This document shows, piece after piece, positions 15,415-24,691 of a stretch of 49,446 nucleotides of DNA; positions within the stretch are counted from its first letter, which is position 1; every line of letters begins with the position of its first letter. Origin of the DNA: Hyphomicrobiales bacterium (lineage in GTDB: Bacteria; Pseudomonadota; Alphaproteobacteria; Rhizobiales; Xanthobacteraceae); NCBI GenBank assembly GCA_017304555.1, contig JAFKKS010000166.1, positions 1 through 49,446 of the forward strand, written 5' to 3'. The notes beneath the pieces were generated by a model that did no database searches, was not told where the DNA came from, and saw nothing but the letters and a program-made list of their open reading frames with translations. The translations under genes were made by a program, and so were the position numbers.

Positions 15415-18400
15415 GTGCGCCAGCAGCCGACTGAATTTCGCCCTTCGGTTCCTCGTCCGGTCCAGCTTCGCCGAACCGGCAAGCGGGCGCGTCTTTCGAC
15501 GTCTCGATTTGAGACGCAAATTCTCTCCGGCGACAGCGAGGACTTCCCGTTCCAGATGCAGGAAGGGGAGCGGCTCAATCATCTGATCGAGAAGGCTTGC
15601 GATCGCTTCCGCGACAGCGACGCGGTCGTGACCGACGACGCGGCCTATTCCTATGGCGAGCTCGACTGCCGCGCCAATCAGGTGGCGCGCTATCTGACCG
15701 AGCAAGGCATCAAGGCGGGCGATCGCGTCGGCCTGTTGTTCGACCGGACGGTCGAGACCTACGTCGCGATGCTGGCGGTGATGAAGGTCAACGCCGCCTA
15801 CGTGCCGCTCGACACCGGATTCCCCACCGAGCGCATCCGCTTCATCGCGGGCGACGCCTCGCTTGCCGCCATCGTTTCCATGGCCGCTTTCGACGAGCGG
15901 CTCGGCTCGCTTGAGCTTCCGCTGATCTATCTCGACGCCGCCAAGCGCGACATCGACATGAAGCCGTCCGGCCCGCTCGGCCGGGAAGAGGTCGCGCCGA
16001 TCGTCGATCAGGCTTGCTACGTCCTCTACACGTCCGGGACCACCGGAAATCCCAAGGGCGTCCTCATCGAGCATCCGAGCATCTGTAACTTCGTGCAGGT
16101 GGCGGCGGATCGTTATGGCTACGAGGCGGGCGACCGGGTCTATCAGGGCATGACGATCGCCTTCGACTTCTCGATCGAGGAGATCTGGGTGCCGCTTCTC
16201 GTCGGCGCCACGCTCATTCCCGGCAAGCCGGGCGTCGTCCTGATGGGCGACGAACTGGCCGACTTCCTGGAAAGCCGCGACGTCACCTGCATGGCCTGCT
16301 GCCCGACGCTGCTGGCCACCATCGAGCGCGACCTGCCGAAGATCCGCTTCCTGCTCGTCGGCGGCGAGGCCTGCCCGCAGAGCCTGGTCCTGCGCTGGTA
16401 CAGCCCGAAGCGCACGATCCTCAATTCCTATGGCCCGACCGAGACGACCGTCACGGCGACGGTGACGGAGCTGACGCCGAAAAAGCAGGTCACGATCGGC
16501 CGTCCGCTGCCGAATTACACGATCGTCATCCTCGACCCGGTGAAGGCCGAGCTCATGCCGTTCGGCGAGCAGGGCGAGATCGGCATTGCCGGCATCGGCC
16601 TCGCGGCGGGGTACCTCAACCGCGCCGACCTGACGGCGCAGAAGTTCATTCCCGACTTCGTCGGCCTGCCGAACAACCCCTCGCAGCGCATCTACCGCAC
16701 CGGCGACCTCGGGCGCATCACGCCGGACGGCGAGGTCGAGTATTTCGGCCGCATCGACACGCAGGTGAAGATCCGTGGCCACCGCATCGAGCTTGCCGAG
16801 ATCGAGTCGGTGCTGATGGGGCTGCCGCAAGTCTCGCAGGCCGCGGTCACGACGTTCGAGCCGGAGCCCGGCATCGTCGAGCTCGTCGGCTATTACGCCT
16901 TGAAGCAGGGCGTGTCCGAGCTTTCGCTCAACGACATTCTGCAGACGCTCCGCGCGCGCCTGCCGGCCTACATGGTTCCGGCGTTCCTGGAAAAGCTTCC
17001 CTTCATTCCGATGTCGATCAGCAACAAGGCTGATCTCAAGAACCTGCCGAAGCCGAAGGGCTCGCGCGTGCAGAGCGGCAAGACGATCGTCGCCGCGACG
17101 AACGACACCGAGCGCGCCATCGCCGGTGCGCTCGCTGCCGCGCTGAAGCTCGACGCGGTGTCCATCGAAGATCACTTCTTCAACGACCTCGGCGCCAACT
17201 CGCTGCTGATGGCGCGTTTCTGCGCCAATGTGCGCAAGAGCTGCCCGACCGCGGCCGCGCTTTCGATGCAGGACATCTACCTGCACCCGACCGTCGCGCA
17301 GTTGGCCGCGCATCTTGGCCAGTCGGACGCGGAGAGCGCGCCGGTGATGGTCGAGGAACCGCTCCACGTTCCGTCCGACCTCTCCTATTATGGCTGCGGC
17401 GCGCTGCAGCTTCTGTCCTACTGCGGCTACGGCATGGTGAGCCTCTGGCTCTTCATCCTCGGCTTCGATTGGATGTATGCGGCGATCGACAACCCGGTCA
17501 GCTTCTATCTCCGGAGCACGGTCTTCGTCGTCGCTGCCTTCGCCCTCGCCGCCGCGCTTCCGGTTGCCGCCAAGTGGCTGCTGATCGGCCGCTGGAAGGA
17601 AGAACGCTTCCCGATCTGGAGCCTGCGGTATTTCCGCTTCTGGGTGGTCAAGACCCTGGTGCGGACCTCGCCGGTCGGCGCTTTCGTTGGGACGCCGATC
17701 TTCAACATCTATCTGCGCCTCCTCGGCGCCAAGATCGGCCGCAACACCGTCATTCTGTCGCGGCTCGTGCCGGTCTGCACCGATCTGTTCACGGTCGGCG
17801 ACAACACGGTGCTGCGCGACGACTCGATGCTGCCGGGTTATCGCGCGCGCTCGAACTACATTGAGACGGGTCGCGTCGACATTGGCAGCTACGCTTTCGT
17901 CGGCGCCGCCAGCGTGCTCGACATCGACACGGCGATGGGCGACCGCACGCAGCTCGGCCACGCCTCGTCACTGCAGAGCGGCCAGCGCATCCCCGACGGC
18001 AAGCACTATCACGGCTCCCCCGCCGTCGAGACGGCGACCGACTACTGCCCGCTCGAAATGCAGGACTGCTCGTCGCGGCGCCGCACGCTCTATGCGGCCG
18101 GCCAGCTCGCCGGCCTGCTGCTCGTCGCGACGCCGCTGATGACCGCGATTGGCTGCTACTGGTACGAATACTTCACCCAGTTCGGCGCTGAGACGATCGC
18201 AAGCTTCGCCCTGCCGACGCCGGTGCTGATCGGGCTGACGCTGATTGCGGCGACGGTGCTCCTCGCCGGCGCGCTGGCTGCGGGCCTGCTGCGGATTTAC
18301 GTTGTGCCGCGGCTCTGCAACCTCTTCCTCGAGCCGGGCAAGGTTTACCCGCTGTTCGGCTTCCATTACGGGCTGCAGAACATCATCTCCGCCGCGAGCA

Positions 18401-19599
18401 ACGTCCGCTTCTTCAACCTGCTGTTCGGCGATAGCTCGGCGATCGTGCATTACATGCAGTTCGTCGGCTGGAACCTCGGCAAGGTCGAGCAGACCGGCTC
18501 GAATTTCGGCACCAACCAGAACCACGACAACCCGTTCCTCTGCGAAATCGGCGGCGGCACGATGGTATCGGATGGGTTGTCGATGATGAACATCGACATC
18601 TCGAACGCGTCGTTCCGCCTCGCTAAGGCGCGCATCGGCGAGCGCAACTATCTTGGCAACGACATTCATTATCCGCCGCAGGGCCGCACCGGCGACAATG
18701 TCCTGCTTGGCACCAAGGTGATGATCCCGGTCGACGGTCCGGTGCGCGAGAATGTCGGTCTGCTCGGCTCGCCGTGCTTCGAGATTCCGCGCATGGTGGA
18801 GCGCGATCAGCAGATCAACGCCGCGTTGTCGGAAGAAGAGCGCCACGACGCGATCCGCCGCAAGAACCGCTACAACCTGGCGACCGGCATCCTGTTCCTG
18901 CTGGCGCGGCTGGCGTTCGTGTTCTCGGCCTTGCTCATCGCGCATGTCGCAATGCTCAACTACCAGAGCTTCGGCATCCTCTCGCTCTTTGCCGCCGGCG
19001 CGATCCTGACCATCCTCTCGGTCGTATTCTTCGCTCTGCTCGAGCGCGCGAGCCTCGGCTTCAAGCGGCTCACGCCGAAGATCGTTTCGATCTACGACCC
19101 CTATTTCTGGTGGCATGAGCGCCACTGGAAGCTCTCGGACACGCCGATCATCGGCCACTTCGGCGGCACGCCGTTCAAGAACCTGATCTCGCGCATGGTC
19201 GGGCTGCAGGTCGGCCGCAAGGTGTACGACGGCGGCTGCTCGATCACGGATCGCTCGCTCACCGAGATCGGCGACTACGTCAACCTCAACGAAGGCAGCG
19301 TTTTGCAGGCGCACTCCTTGGAGGAGGGCGTGCTCAAGTCCGACTACATCCGCGTCGGCGAGGGCGGCACGCTCGGCTGCGGCGCCTTCGTCCACTACGG
19401 CGTGGTGATGGGCGAGCGCGCGGTGATCGACCCCGACTCCTTCGTCATGAAGGGTGAGGTGATCGACCCGCAGACGCAGTGGCGCGGCAACCCGGCGAAG
19501 ATGCTGCGCCGCCCGCTCGTGCGCACGCCCGTCCAGACCGGCTCCGGCAAGCCGCTGGAGCCGATGGTCGACTACGTTCAGCGGATTGCCGCCGAGTAA
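15415..19599 (+). CDS. Pls-type membrane non-ribosomal peptide synthetase (poly-amino-acid synthetase-like)
   Basis: This 1394-residue single-module synthetase starts at GTG 15415; an ATG at 15556 is an alternative. An adenylation domain (about 50-545) carries YTSGTTGNPKG, FDFSIEEIW, NSYGPTE, YRTGDLGR and the catalytic K538. A carrier domain (about 562-635) has DLGANSLL with phosphopantetheine Ser596. Six membrane helices follow in three pairs (about 662-724, 889-963, 1155-1210), alternating with three hexapeptide/acyltransferase-like domains (about 740-885, 965-1130, 1220-1390). There is no canonical condensation or thioesterase domain. This is the architecture of Streptomyces epsilon-poly-L-lysine synthetase Pls, whose tandem C-terminal domains iteratively join one amino acid. 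By-eye specificity residues are D251 F252 E255 A294 L314 G316 S338 V346 T347 K538, closest in pattern to basic amino acids. Product unknown. Confidence 0.88.
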   Translation: MRQQPTEFRPSVPRPVQLRRTGKRARLSTSRFETQILSGDSEDFPFQMQEGERLNHLIEKACDRFRDSDAVVTDDAAYSYGELDCRANQVARYLTEQGIKAGDRVGLLFDRTVETYVAMLAVMKVNAAYVPLDTGFPTERIRFIAGDASLAAIVSMAAFDERLGSLELPLIYLDAAKRDIDMKPSGPLGREEVAPIVDQACYVLYTSGTTGNPKGVLIEHPSICNFVQVAADRYGYEAGDRVYQGMTIAFDFSIEEIWVPLLVGATLIPGKPGVVLMGDELADFLESRDVTCMACCPTLLATIERDLPKIRFLLVGGEACPQSLVLRWYSPKRTILNSYGPTETTVTATVTELTPKKQVTIGRPLPNYTIVILDPVKAELMPFGEQGEIGIAGIGLAAGYLNRADLTAQKFIPDFVGLPNNPSQRIYRTGDLGRITPDGEVEYFGRIDTQVKIRGHRIELAEIESVLMGLPQVSQAAVTTFEPEPGIVELVGYYALKQGVSELSLNDILQTLRARLPAYMVPAFLEKLPFIPMSISNKADLKNLPKPKGSRVQSGKTIVAATNDTERAIAGALAAALKLDAVSIEDHFFNDLGANSLLMARFCANVRKSCPTAAALSMQDIYLHPTVAQLAAHLGQSDAESAPVMVEEPLHVPSDLSYYGCGALQLLSYCGYGMVSLWLFILGFDWMYAAIDNPVSFYLRSTVFVVAAFALAAALPVAAKWLLIGRWKEERFPIWSLRYFRFWVVKTLVRTSPVGAFVGTPIFNIYLRLLGAKIGRNTVILSRLVPVCTDLFTVGDNTVLRDDSMLPGYRARSNYIETGRVDIGSYAFVGAASVLDIDTAMGDRTQLGHASSLQSGQRIPDGKHYHGSPAVETATDYCPLEMQDCSSRRRTLYAAGQLAGLLLVATPLMTAIGCYWYEYFTQFGAETIASFALPTPVLIGLTLIAATVLLAGALAAGLLRIYVVPRLCNLFLEPGKVYPLFGFHYGLQNIISAASNVRFFNLLFGDSSAIVHYMQFVGWNLGKVEQTGSNFGTNQNHDNPFLCEIGGGTMVSDGLSMMNIDISNASFRLAKARIGERNYLGNDIHYPPQGRTGDNVLLGTKVMIPVDGPVRENVGLLGSPCFEIPRMVERDQQINAALSEEERHDAIRRKNRYNLATGILFLLARLAFVFSALLIAHVAMLNYQSFGILSLFAAGAILTILSVVFFALLERASLGFKRLTPKIVSIYDPYFWWHERHWKLSDTPIIGHFGGTPFKNLISRMVGLQVGRKVYDGGCSITDRSLTEIGDYVNLNEGSVLQAHSLEEGVLKSDYIRVGEGGTLGCGAFVHYGVVMGERAVIDPDSFVMKGEVIDPQTQWRGNPAKMLRRPLVRTPVQTGSGKPLEPMVDYVQRIAAE

Positions 19600-19626
19600 C
19601 GCGAAGGGCGGCGTAGGTGCGGCGGA

Positions 19627-20079
19627 ATGGTAAAGCGCGTCAAGCTCGCGGACGTGACGGAAGACAATTGGGAAGCCGTCGTCGATCTCGAGCTTGATGA
19701 GGCGCAGGAAGATCTCGTCGCGAGCAACGCCTACTCGCTCGCCGAATCGAAGTTCGATCCCGATGCGCGTCCGCGTGCGGTCTATGCCGGCAAGCGCGTC
19801 GTCGGCTTCCTGATGTATGAAGTCCGCAAGGCCAAGGACAAATCACGCAAAGCCTCGATCTATCGCTTCATGATCGACCGGAAATATCAGGGCAAAGGCT
19901 ACGGCCGCGAAGCGCTGGCGCGCGCGCTGGACGAGATCAAGGCGATCCCGCGCATGCGCAAGATCACCATCCGCTACATGGCCGAGAATCCCATCGCCAA
20001 ATCCTTCTACGGCAGCTTCGGTTTCGTCGAGGTCGGCCGCGACGAGGATGACGAAGTGATCGCGGAACTGAAATTGTGA
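19627..20079 (+). CDS. GNAT acetyltransferase, spermidine-acetyltransferase (BltD/PaiA)-like
   Basis: This 150-residue single GNAT domain has the acetyl-CoA pyrophosphate loop in YQGKGYGREAL (Q/RxxGxG/A) at about residues 88-98. The C-terminal FYGSFGFVEVG is the usual GNAT end motif. The overall layout (VVDLELDEAQEDLVASN...RFMIDRKYQGKGYG) resembles small polyamine or diamine N-acetyltransferases. It follows the Pls-type synthetase by 27 bases and overlaps the next gene's possible GTG start. It may acetylate the amino-acid monomer, cap the product, or protect the cell from a polycationic product. Which of these is inference. Confidence 0.8.
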   Translation: MVKRVKLADVTEDNWEAVVDLELDEAQEDLVASNAYSLAESKFDPDARPRAVYAGKRVVGFLMYEVRKAKDKSRKASIYRFMIDRKYQGKGYGREALARALDEIKAIPRMRKITIRYMAENPIAKSFYGSFGFVEVGRDEDDEVIAELKL

Positions 20080-20153
20080 CGTCGGATGCGCGTTGTGACG
20101 ATCCCGTTGCTGCTGTCGCGGGCGGCCTTCGCCCGCTTGGCTGGGGCGCGCCG

Positions 20154-20771
20154 ATGAATGCCGCTTCGCTTCAGCGGGTGTTGGATGGCTTGGCGCCGCC
20201 CGGGGTCGTGGTCGGGCATCGCGTGATCTCAGCGGGCGACGAAGCCGCGCTGTTGCCACCCGAGGTGGCGTCGATGCGGTCATCGCTTCCCGTCAGGCGC
20301 CGCGCCAGCGGCGCCGCGCGCTTTGTGGCGCGGCAGCTTCTCAGCGGGCTCGGCTATCCGTCTTGCGCCATACCGACGGGCGCGGACGGCGCGCCGCAGT
20401 GGCCGGAGGGAATTGTCGGCTCGCTGGCGCATGACGATGACGTCGCCGTCGCGGCAGTCGCGCTCGCGCGCGATGTCGCGGCACTCGGCATCGACGTCGA
20501 GCCGGCGGAGCCGTTGCCGGAGGAGATGCTCGATCTCGTCGTCACGAAGCAGGAGCGGCGGCAGCTCGGAAACGACCCTTTGACCGCGCGCACGCTGTTC
20601 GCCGCCAAAGAAGCCGTCTACAAGGCGGCCTACCCCGGCGACCGCATATTCCTTGAATTCCACGACATCGAAGTCGACTTGATCGAGGGCAGAGCGAAAA
20701 CGAAAAGCGATCGCGTCTTCACGCTGCGCTACTGCGCCGCGCCGCGCATCGTCGTGCTGGCGTTCGCCTGA
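20154..20771 (+). CDS. 4'-phosphopantetheinyl transferase, EntD/Sfp type
   Basis: This protein of about 205 residues transfers phosphopantetheine from CoA to carrier-protein serines. Motifs in order are VGSLAHDDDVAVAAVA, LGIDVEP with the magnesium-binding aspartate, and FAAKEAVYKAAYP (the WxxKEAxxK motif). An in-frame GTG at 20076 overlaps the GNAT stop (GTGA) and would add 26 residues. I prefer the ATG at 20154 because MNAASLQRVLDGLAPPGVVV resembles EntD N-termini. Being third in the synthetase operon, its natural substrate is almost certainly Ser596 of the synthetase. Confidence 0.9.
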   Translation: MNAASLQRVLDGLAPPGVVVGHRVISAGDEAALLPPEVASMRSSLPVRRRASGAARFVARQLLSGLGYPSCAIPTGADGAPQWPEGIVGSLAHDDDVAVAAVALARDVAALGIDVEPAEPLPEEMLDLVVTKQERRQLGNDPLTARTLFAAKEAVYKAAYPGDRIFLEFHDIEVDLIEGRAKTKSDRVFTLRYCAAPRIVVLAFA

Positions 20772-20798
20772 GACACGATGCGTTCAGTTTAGCCCGTC

Positions 20799-20821
20799 AT
20801 GCCCCGCTTTATGCCGGGCAT
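20799..20821. terminator. Palindrome between convergent PPTase and hyuA genes
   Basis: ATGCCC (20799-20804) pairs with GGGCAT (20816-20821) across an 11-base loop, in the only gap between two convergent genes. It may act as a bidirectional transcript end or be a short REP-type repeat (the CGTCATGCCC...GGGCATC form recurs in rhizobial genomes from memory). There is no T-run, so a factor-independent terminator is uncertain. Confidence 0.35.
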
Positions 20822-20825
20822 CTCG

Positions 20826-22901
20826 TCACCGTTTCTCGCTGATGAGAAGGTTGCCGAAGCGGTCGGTCGTGGCGGTCTGGCCGTCGAGCACGAGGGTCGT
20901 GGCGTCGAGCTGCGTGACGATCGCGGGGCCCTCGATGCGCGCGTCGCTGCCGAGACGTGCGCGATCGTAAACCGGCCCGTCGACCGTTCCCGACGCGAGA
21001 TGCATCTTCTGATGTGCGACGATGGCGTCCTTGGTGTTCCCGCCGTGCGCAATCTCGCGCATCGCCGGCGCGGGGAACACGCCTTGCGCATCGACGCGTA
21101 GCGTCACGATCTCGACCGGCGTGTCCTCTTGCGCGAACGTGTAAAGGCGCTCGTGCGTCTGGTGGAACGCCGCGATCGTCGCCGCAAGCGCGTCCGGCGT
21201 CACTTCGCGTGCCGCCCAAGGGATGAACAGCTCGAAGCCCTGGTTCTGATAGCGCACGCTCGCCGTCCAGTTGGTCTGCCGCGCGTTTTGCGGGACGTCT
21301 TCCTGTTCGAGCCATGCGACCGCATCCGCTTCCAACTCGCCGAATACGCGCGCGATGAGCGAGAGGTCGGTGGCGCGCGCCTTCTGCAGACAGGTGCGCG
21401 TGAACTCGGCCTTCAGGTTTGAGACCAGAAGCCCGAGCGCCGAGAGAACGCCCGGATTGGGCGGCACCAGCATCGTGCGCATGCCGAGAAGGCGGGCAAG
21501 CGCGCCGCCGTGCAGCGGCCCCGCGCCGCCGAACGGCAGCAGCGCGAAGTCGCGCGGATCATGCCCGCGCTCGACCGAGACGATGCGGATGGCGCCGACC
21601 ATGAGATTGTCGACGATCGACAGGATGCCGCGCGCGGCGGCTTCCACGCTCATTCCGAGCGGATCGGCGACATATTTGCGGACCGCGCGCTGCGCGCCTT
21701 CGATGTCGAGCGCGAACTTGCCGTCGAGAAGATACGGCGGCAGATGGCCGAGCACGAGATGCGCGTCGGTGACGGTCGGCTCCTCGCCGCCGCGCCTGTA
21801 GCAAACAGGCCCCGGCTCGGCGCCCGCGCTTTCCGGCCCGACCGTCAGCGCGCCGGATTTGGAGACGCGCGCGATCGAGCCGCCGCCCGCGCCGATGGTG
21901 ACGATGTCGACCATCGGAAGCCCGAGCGGCCAGTCGCCGACATGCCCGCTGGTCGTCAGGCCGGGCTTGCCGTCATGGATGAGGCAGACGTCGGCGGAGG
22001 TCCCGCCGATGTCGATGCCGATGAGGTTCTTCACGCCGGCATTGGCGCCGACGAAGGTCGCGCCGACCGCGCCGGCAGCGGGCCCGGACAGCGCGGTCTC
22101 GACCGGCGCCCGCTTGACGTTGCGCGCGCTGGTCACGCCGCCGCTCGATTTCATCAGCAGCAGCGGCGCTTCGATCTTTCGCTCGGAAATGCGCTGGTCG
22201 AGCCGCTCGACGTAAGCCGACACGACCGGCATGACGGCGACGTTCAGGATCGTCGTCATGCTGCGCTCGTATTCGCGGAACACCGGCAGCACGTCGCTCG
22301 AGATCGAGACGAGTGCGTCCGGGTGCTCCTCCTCGATGATCGCGGCGGCGCGGCGCTCGTGGTCGGCGTTGGCGTAGCTGTGCAGGAATACGACCGCGAC
22401 CGCGCTGATGCCGGCGGCTTTGATCTCCTTCGCCGCCTGGCGGATGGCGGCCTCGTCCAGCGCTTCGAGTTCGTTGCCGTCCGGCTCGATGCGGCCGCCG
22501 ATCTCGAAGATATGTTCCGGCGCGATCGGCCGCTTCGGCTTCACCCAAGCGAACAGGCTGCCGCGACGTGGCACGTCCTGCCGGCCGATCTCGATGACGT
22601 ATTTGAACCCGCGCGTGGTGAGCAGCGCTGCTTTCGCGCCCTTGCCTTCGAGGATGAGATTGGTGGCGACGGTCGTGCCGTGCAGGACACGCGCGATCTC
22701 GCTGCCCGCGAGGCCAGACGTGCTCAGGATTTCGGTGATGCCGTTGCCGAAGCCCTGCGAAGGGTCAAGCGGCGTCGAGGGCGTCTTGGCGTTCCACACT
22801 TCGCCGGTCGCCGGGTTCAGCAACGTGATGTCGGTGAACGTGCCGCCGGTGTCGACGCCGATGATGGCCTTCGCCTGGCTGTGTTTCGGTGCGTGCGCCA
22901 T
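20826..22901 (-). CDS. hyuA: Hydantoinase/oxoprolinase subunit A (HyuA)
   Basis: This 691-residue subunit belongs to the ATP-dependent N-methylhydantoinase/5-oxoprolinase family. The N-terminal phosphate-binding strand IIGVDTGGTFTDITLLNP belongs to the actin/HSP70-like ATPase fold. Further hallmarks are VLHGTTVATNLILEGKGAK, IGIDIGGTSADVCLI and LPFGGAGPLHG. It forms a complex with the B subunit and opens cyclic amides such as hydantoins or 5-oxoproline. Start ATG at 22901 overlaps the hyuB stop by one base (TGATG). Substrate specificity cannot be told from sequence; related acetone carboxylases have a third gene that is absent here. Confidence 0.92.
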   Translation of the reverse strand: MAHAPKHSQAKAIIGVDTGGTFTDITLLNPATGEVWNAKTPSTPLDPSQGFGNGITEILSTSGLAGSEIARVLHGTTVATNLILEGKGAKAALLTTRGFKYVIEIGRQDVPRRGSLFAWVKPKRPIAPEHIFEIGGRIEPDGNELEALDEAAIRQAAKEIKAAGISAVAVVFLHSYANADHERRAAAIIEEEHPDALVSISSDVLPVFREYERSMTTILNVAVMPVVSAYVERLDQRISERKIEAPLLLMKSSGGVTSARNVKRAPVETALSGPAAGAVGATFVGANAGVKNLIGIDIGGTSADVCLIHDGKPGLTTSGHVGDWPLGLPMVDIVTIGAGGGSIARVSKSGALTVGPESAGAEPGPVCYRRGGEEPTVTDAHLVLGHLPPYLLDGKFALDIEGAQRAVRKYVADPLGMSVEAAARGILSIVDNLMVGAIRIVSVERGHDPRDFALLPFGGAGPLHGGALARLLGMRTMLVPPNPGVLSALGLLVSNLKAEFTRTCLQKARATDLSLIARVFGELEADAVAWLEQEDVPQNARQTNWTASVRYQNQGFELFIPWAAREVTPDALAATIAAFHQTHERLYTFAQEDTPVEIVTLRVDAQGVFPAPAMREIAHGGNTKDAIVAHQKMHLASGTVDGPVYDRARLGSDARIEGPAIVTQLDATTLVLDGQTATTDRFGNLLISEKR

Positions 22902-24691
22902 CAGTCGAGCACCTCGTGGTAGCCGTGGCGGTGGAAGAGCTTCGTCGCCGGGCGCTTGGCGCGGCGCTTCTCGGTCGCGGCGGTGTCAACGGAGCGCCCG
23001 TCGGGCGTCAGCACCACGCCGTAATTCGCTTCCGCGCTCTCGCGGCTGACGAACCCGCCGCGCACGTCGCGCAGCACCGCGTCCGCCTCGCGGTCGAATG
23101 GATGTCCCCAGCCGCCGCCGCCGCCGGTCTCGATGCGCACGATATCGCCGCGCTTGACCATGTTGCCGTCGCTCAAGGGGCGCAGCACGCGCTCGTCCGG
23201 CCGCCCGGGATTGATGACGCAGCGCCCGGTGCCGGCCGCATGGCCGCCGGCGACGCCCCACGGCGGATTCTCCACGCTGTCGATGCGCATGGAGATCATC
23301 GCTTCCTTCGCCAGCACTTCAACTTCGCGGATGAGCCCGCAGCCGCCGCGCCAGCGCCCTGGTCCGCCGGTGTCGGGATTGATGGCGTAGCGGCGCACGC
23401 GCACCGGAAACACCGTCTCCAGAAATTCGGAGGGGAAGTTCTCTTGCGCCACGAGATAGACGGCGTCGTTGCCGTCTGCCGTCGTGCGCGCGCCGTAGCC
23501 GACGCCGAGCCCGTCCGAGAGCAGGAACAGTTCGTCGTTCTCGTCGCGCCCGCGCATGTACCAGATGACGTAGGCGCTGTGCGCGGCCATCGCCTTGCCG
23601 CCGGTCGCGACGTTGAGCAGGCCGAGACAGGCGGCCATGTTGCGCATCATGGTGACGCCGCGCATGCCGAGCGGCGCGGGAAAATTCGGCTGCAGCACCG
23701 AGCCCGGCCGCAGGACGATTTTGTCGAGCGCCTGGTGCGCGCCTGAATTGAGCGTGTTCGTGTTTTCACCGAGCAGATACGAGGCGAACACCATGGCCGG
23801 GACTTCCGGCGCCATCAGGAAGTTCACCGGGCCGCGCACTTGATCATCGCTCTCGGTCGCGTCGAGCGAAATCGCGTCGGGGGTGACGTTGAGCTTGTAG
23901 CGCAGCTTGATGGGGCCGTTCCCATGCCCGTCGCTGTCGACGCGATCGGTGAAGCGGTGCTCGCCTTCCGGAAGGAGCGCACGGAGCTTGGCGCGAAGTT
24001 GCTGCTCGGTGTCGGAGATCAGCGCATTGAATGCCGCGAGCGTGGCGGCCCGGCCGAAGCGCTGGAACAGTTCTTCCAGCCGTCGCTCGCCGAGGCGGAT
24101 CGCGGCGATCGACGCGCGCGTGTCACCCTTCACCATCTCGGGAAAGCGGGAGTTGCGGTAGAACAACCGCAGCAGTTCCTCGACCACGACGCCTTCGCGC
24201 GCGACGCGCACGGGCGGAACGATGATGCCTTCCTGATAGATCTCCGTGCAGTCCGGCGACAGCGAGCCGGCGCGCATGCCGCCGACGTCGTTGAAATGCG
24301 CCCACGATTGCGCGAACGCGGAGAGCTGGCCGTCGGCGAAAACCGGCGCGACGAAAACCTGGTCCGGCGTGTGCGACACCGCGCCGCGCGAGGCGTAGCA
24401 ATCGTTGAACCAGTAGATGTCGCCGGGCCGCATCGTCTCGAGCGGATAGTGCTCGGCAATCGGCGCAATGACGTCGCCGAACAGCGGAAGATTGGAGCCG
24501 GAGATCAAGCGGCCGGTGCCGTCGAACAGCGCCGCGTAGAAATCCTTCTTCTCCCGGATAAAGGGCGACATGGCGGTGCGCTCGATGACCGCCTCCATCT
24601 CGCTCTGTACGGCGCTGAGCGCGCCGCGCACGATCTGCAGCGTGACTGGATCGGCGGCGTCGGCCACGTCGTCGCTCTGCAACTTCTGCAT
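22901..24691 (-). CDS. hyuB: Hydantoinase/oxoprolinase subunit B (HyuB)
   Basis: This 596-residue partner subunit is recognisable by DPVTLQIVRGALSAVQSEME at the N-terminus, ERTAMSPFIREKKDFYAALF, and PGDIYWFNDCYASRGAVSHT with likely metal-binding Asp/His. The C-terminal RIETGGGGGWGHPFDREADA block is also family-typical. Length is normal. It is the first gene of hyuB-hyuA. The nearest upstream element on this strand is a truncated copy of a GntR regulator gene. In the ancestral order the intact regulator probably lay directly upstream, so GntR control is likely. Confidence 0.92.
   Translation of the reverse strand: MQKLQSDDVADAADPVTLQIVRGALSAVQSEMEAVIERTAMSPFIREKKDFYAALFDGTGRLISGSNLPLFGDVIAPIAEHYPLETMRPGDIYWFNDCYASRGAVSHTPDQVFVAPVFADGQLSAFAQSWAHFNDVGGMRAGSLSPDCTEIYQEGIIVPPVRVAREGVVVEELLRLFYRNSRFPEMVKGDTRASIAAIRLGERRLEELFQRFGRAATLAAFNALISDTEQQLRAKLRALLPEGEHRFTDRVDSDGHGNGPIKLRYKLNVTPDAISLDATESDDQVRGPVNFLMAPEVPAMVFASYLLGENTNTLNSGAHQALDKIVLRPGSVLQPNFPAPLGMRGVTMMRNMAACLGLLNVATGGKAMAAHSAYVIWYMRGRDENDELFLLSDGLGVGYGARTTADGNDAVYLVAQENFPSEFLETVFPVRVRRYAINPDTGGPGRWRGGCGLIREVEVLAKEAMISMRIDSVENPPWGVAGGHAAGTGRCVINPGRPDERVLRPLSDGNMVKRGDIVRIETGGGGGWGHPFDREADAVLRDVRGGFVSRESAEANYGVVLTPDGRSVDTAATEKRRAKRPATKLFHRHGYHEVLD

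Noticed and set aside
15334-17961. An 875-codon open frame on the minus strand opposite the synthetase
   Set aside because: It is a GC-rich shadow frame, dominated by Arg, Asp, Glu, His and Ala, without domain motifs. The plus strand encodes clear adenylation motifs at the same positions.
21510-22922. A 470-codon plus-strand frame opposite hyuA
   Set aside because: HyuA motifs on the minus strand are unambiguous; the opposing frame lacks motifs.
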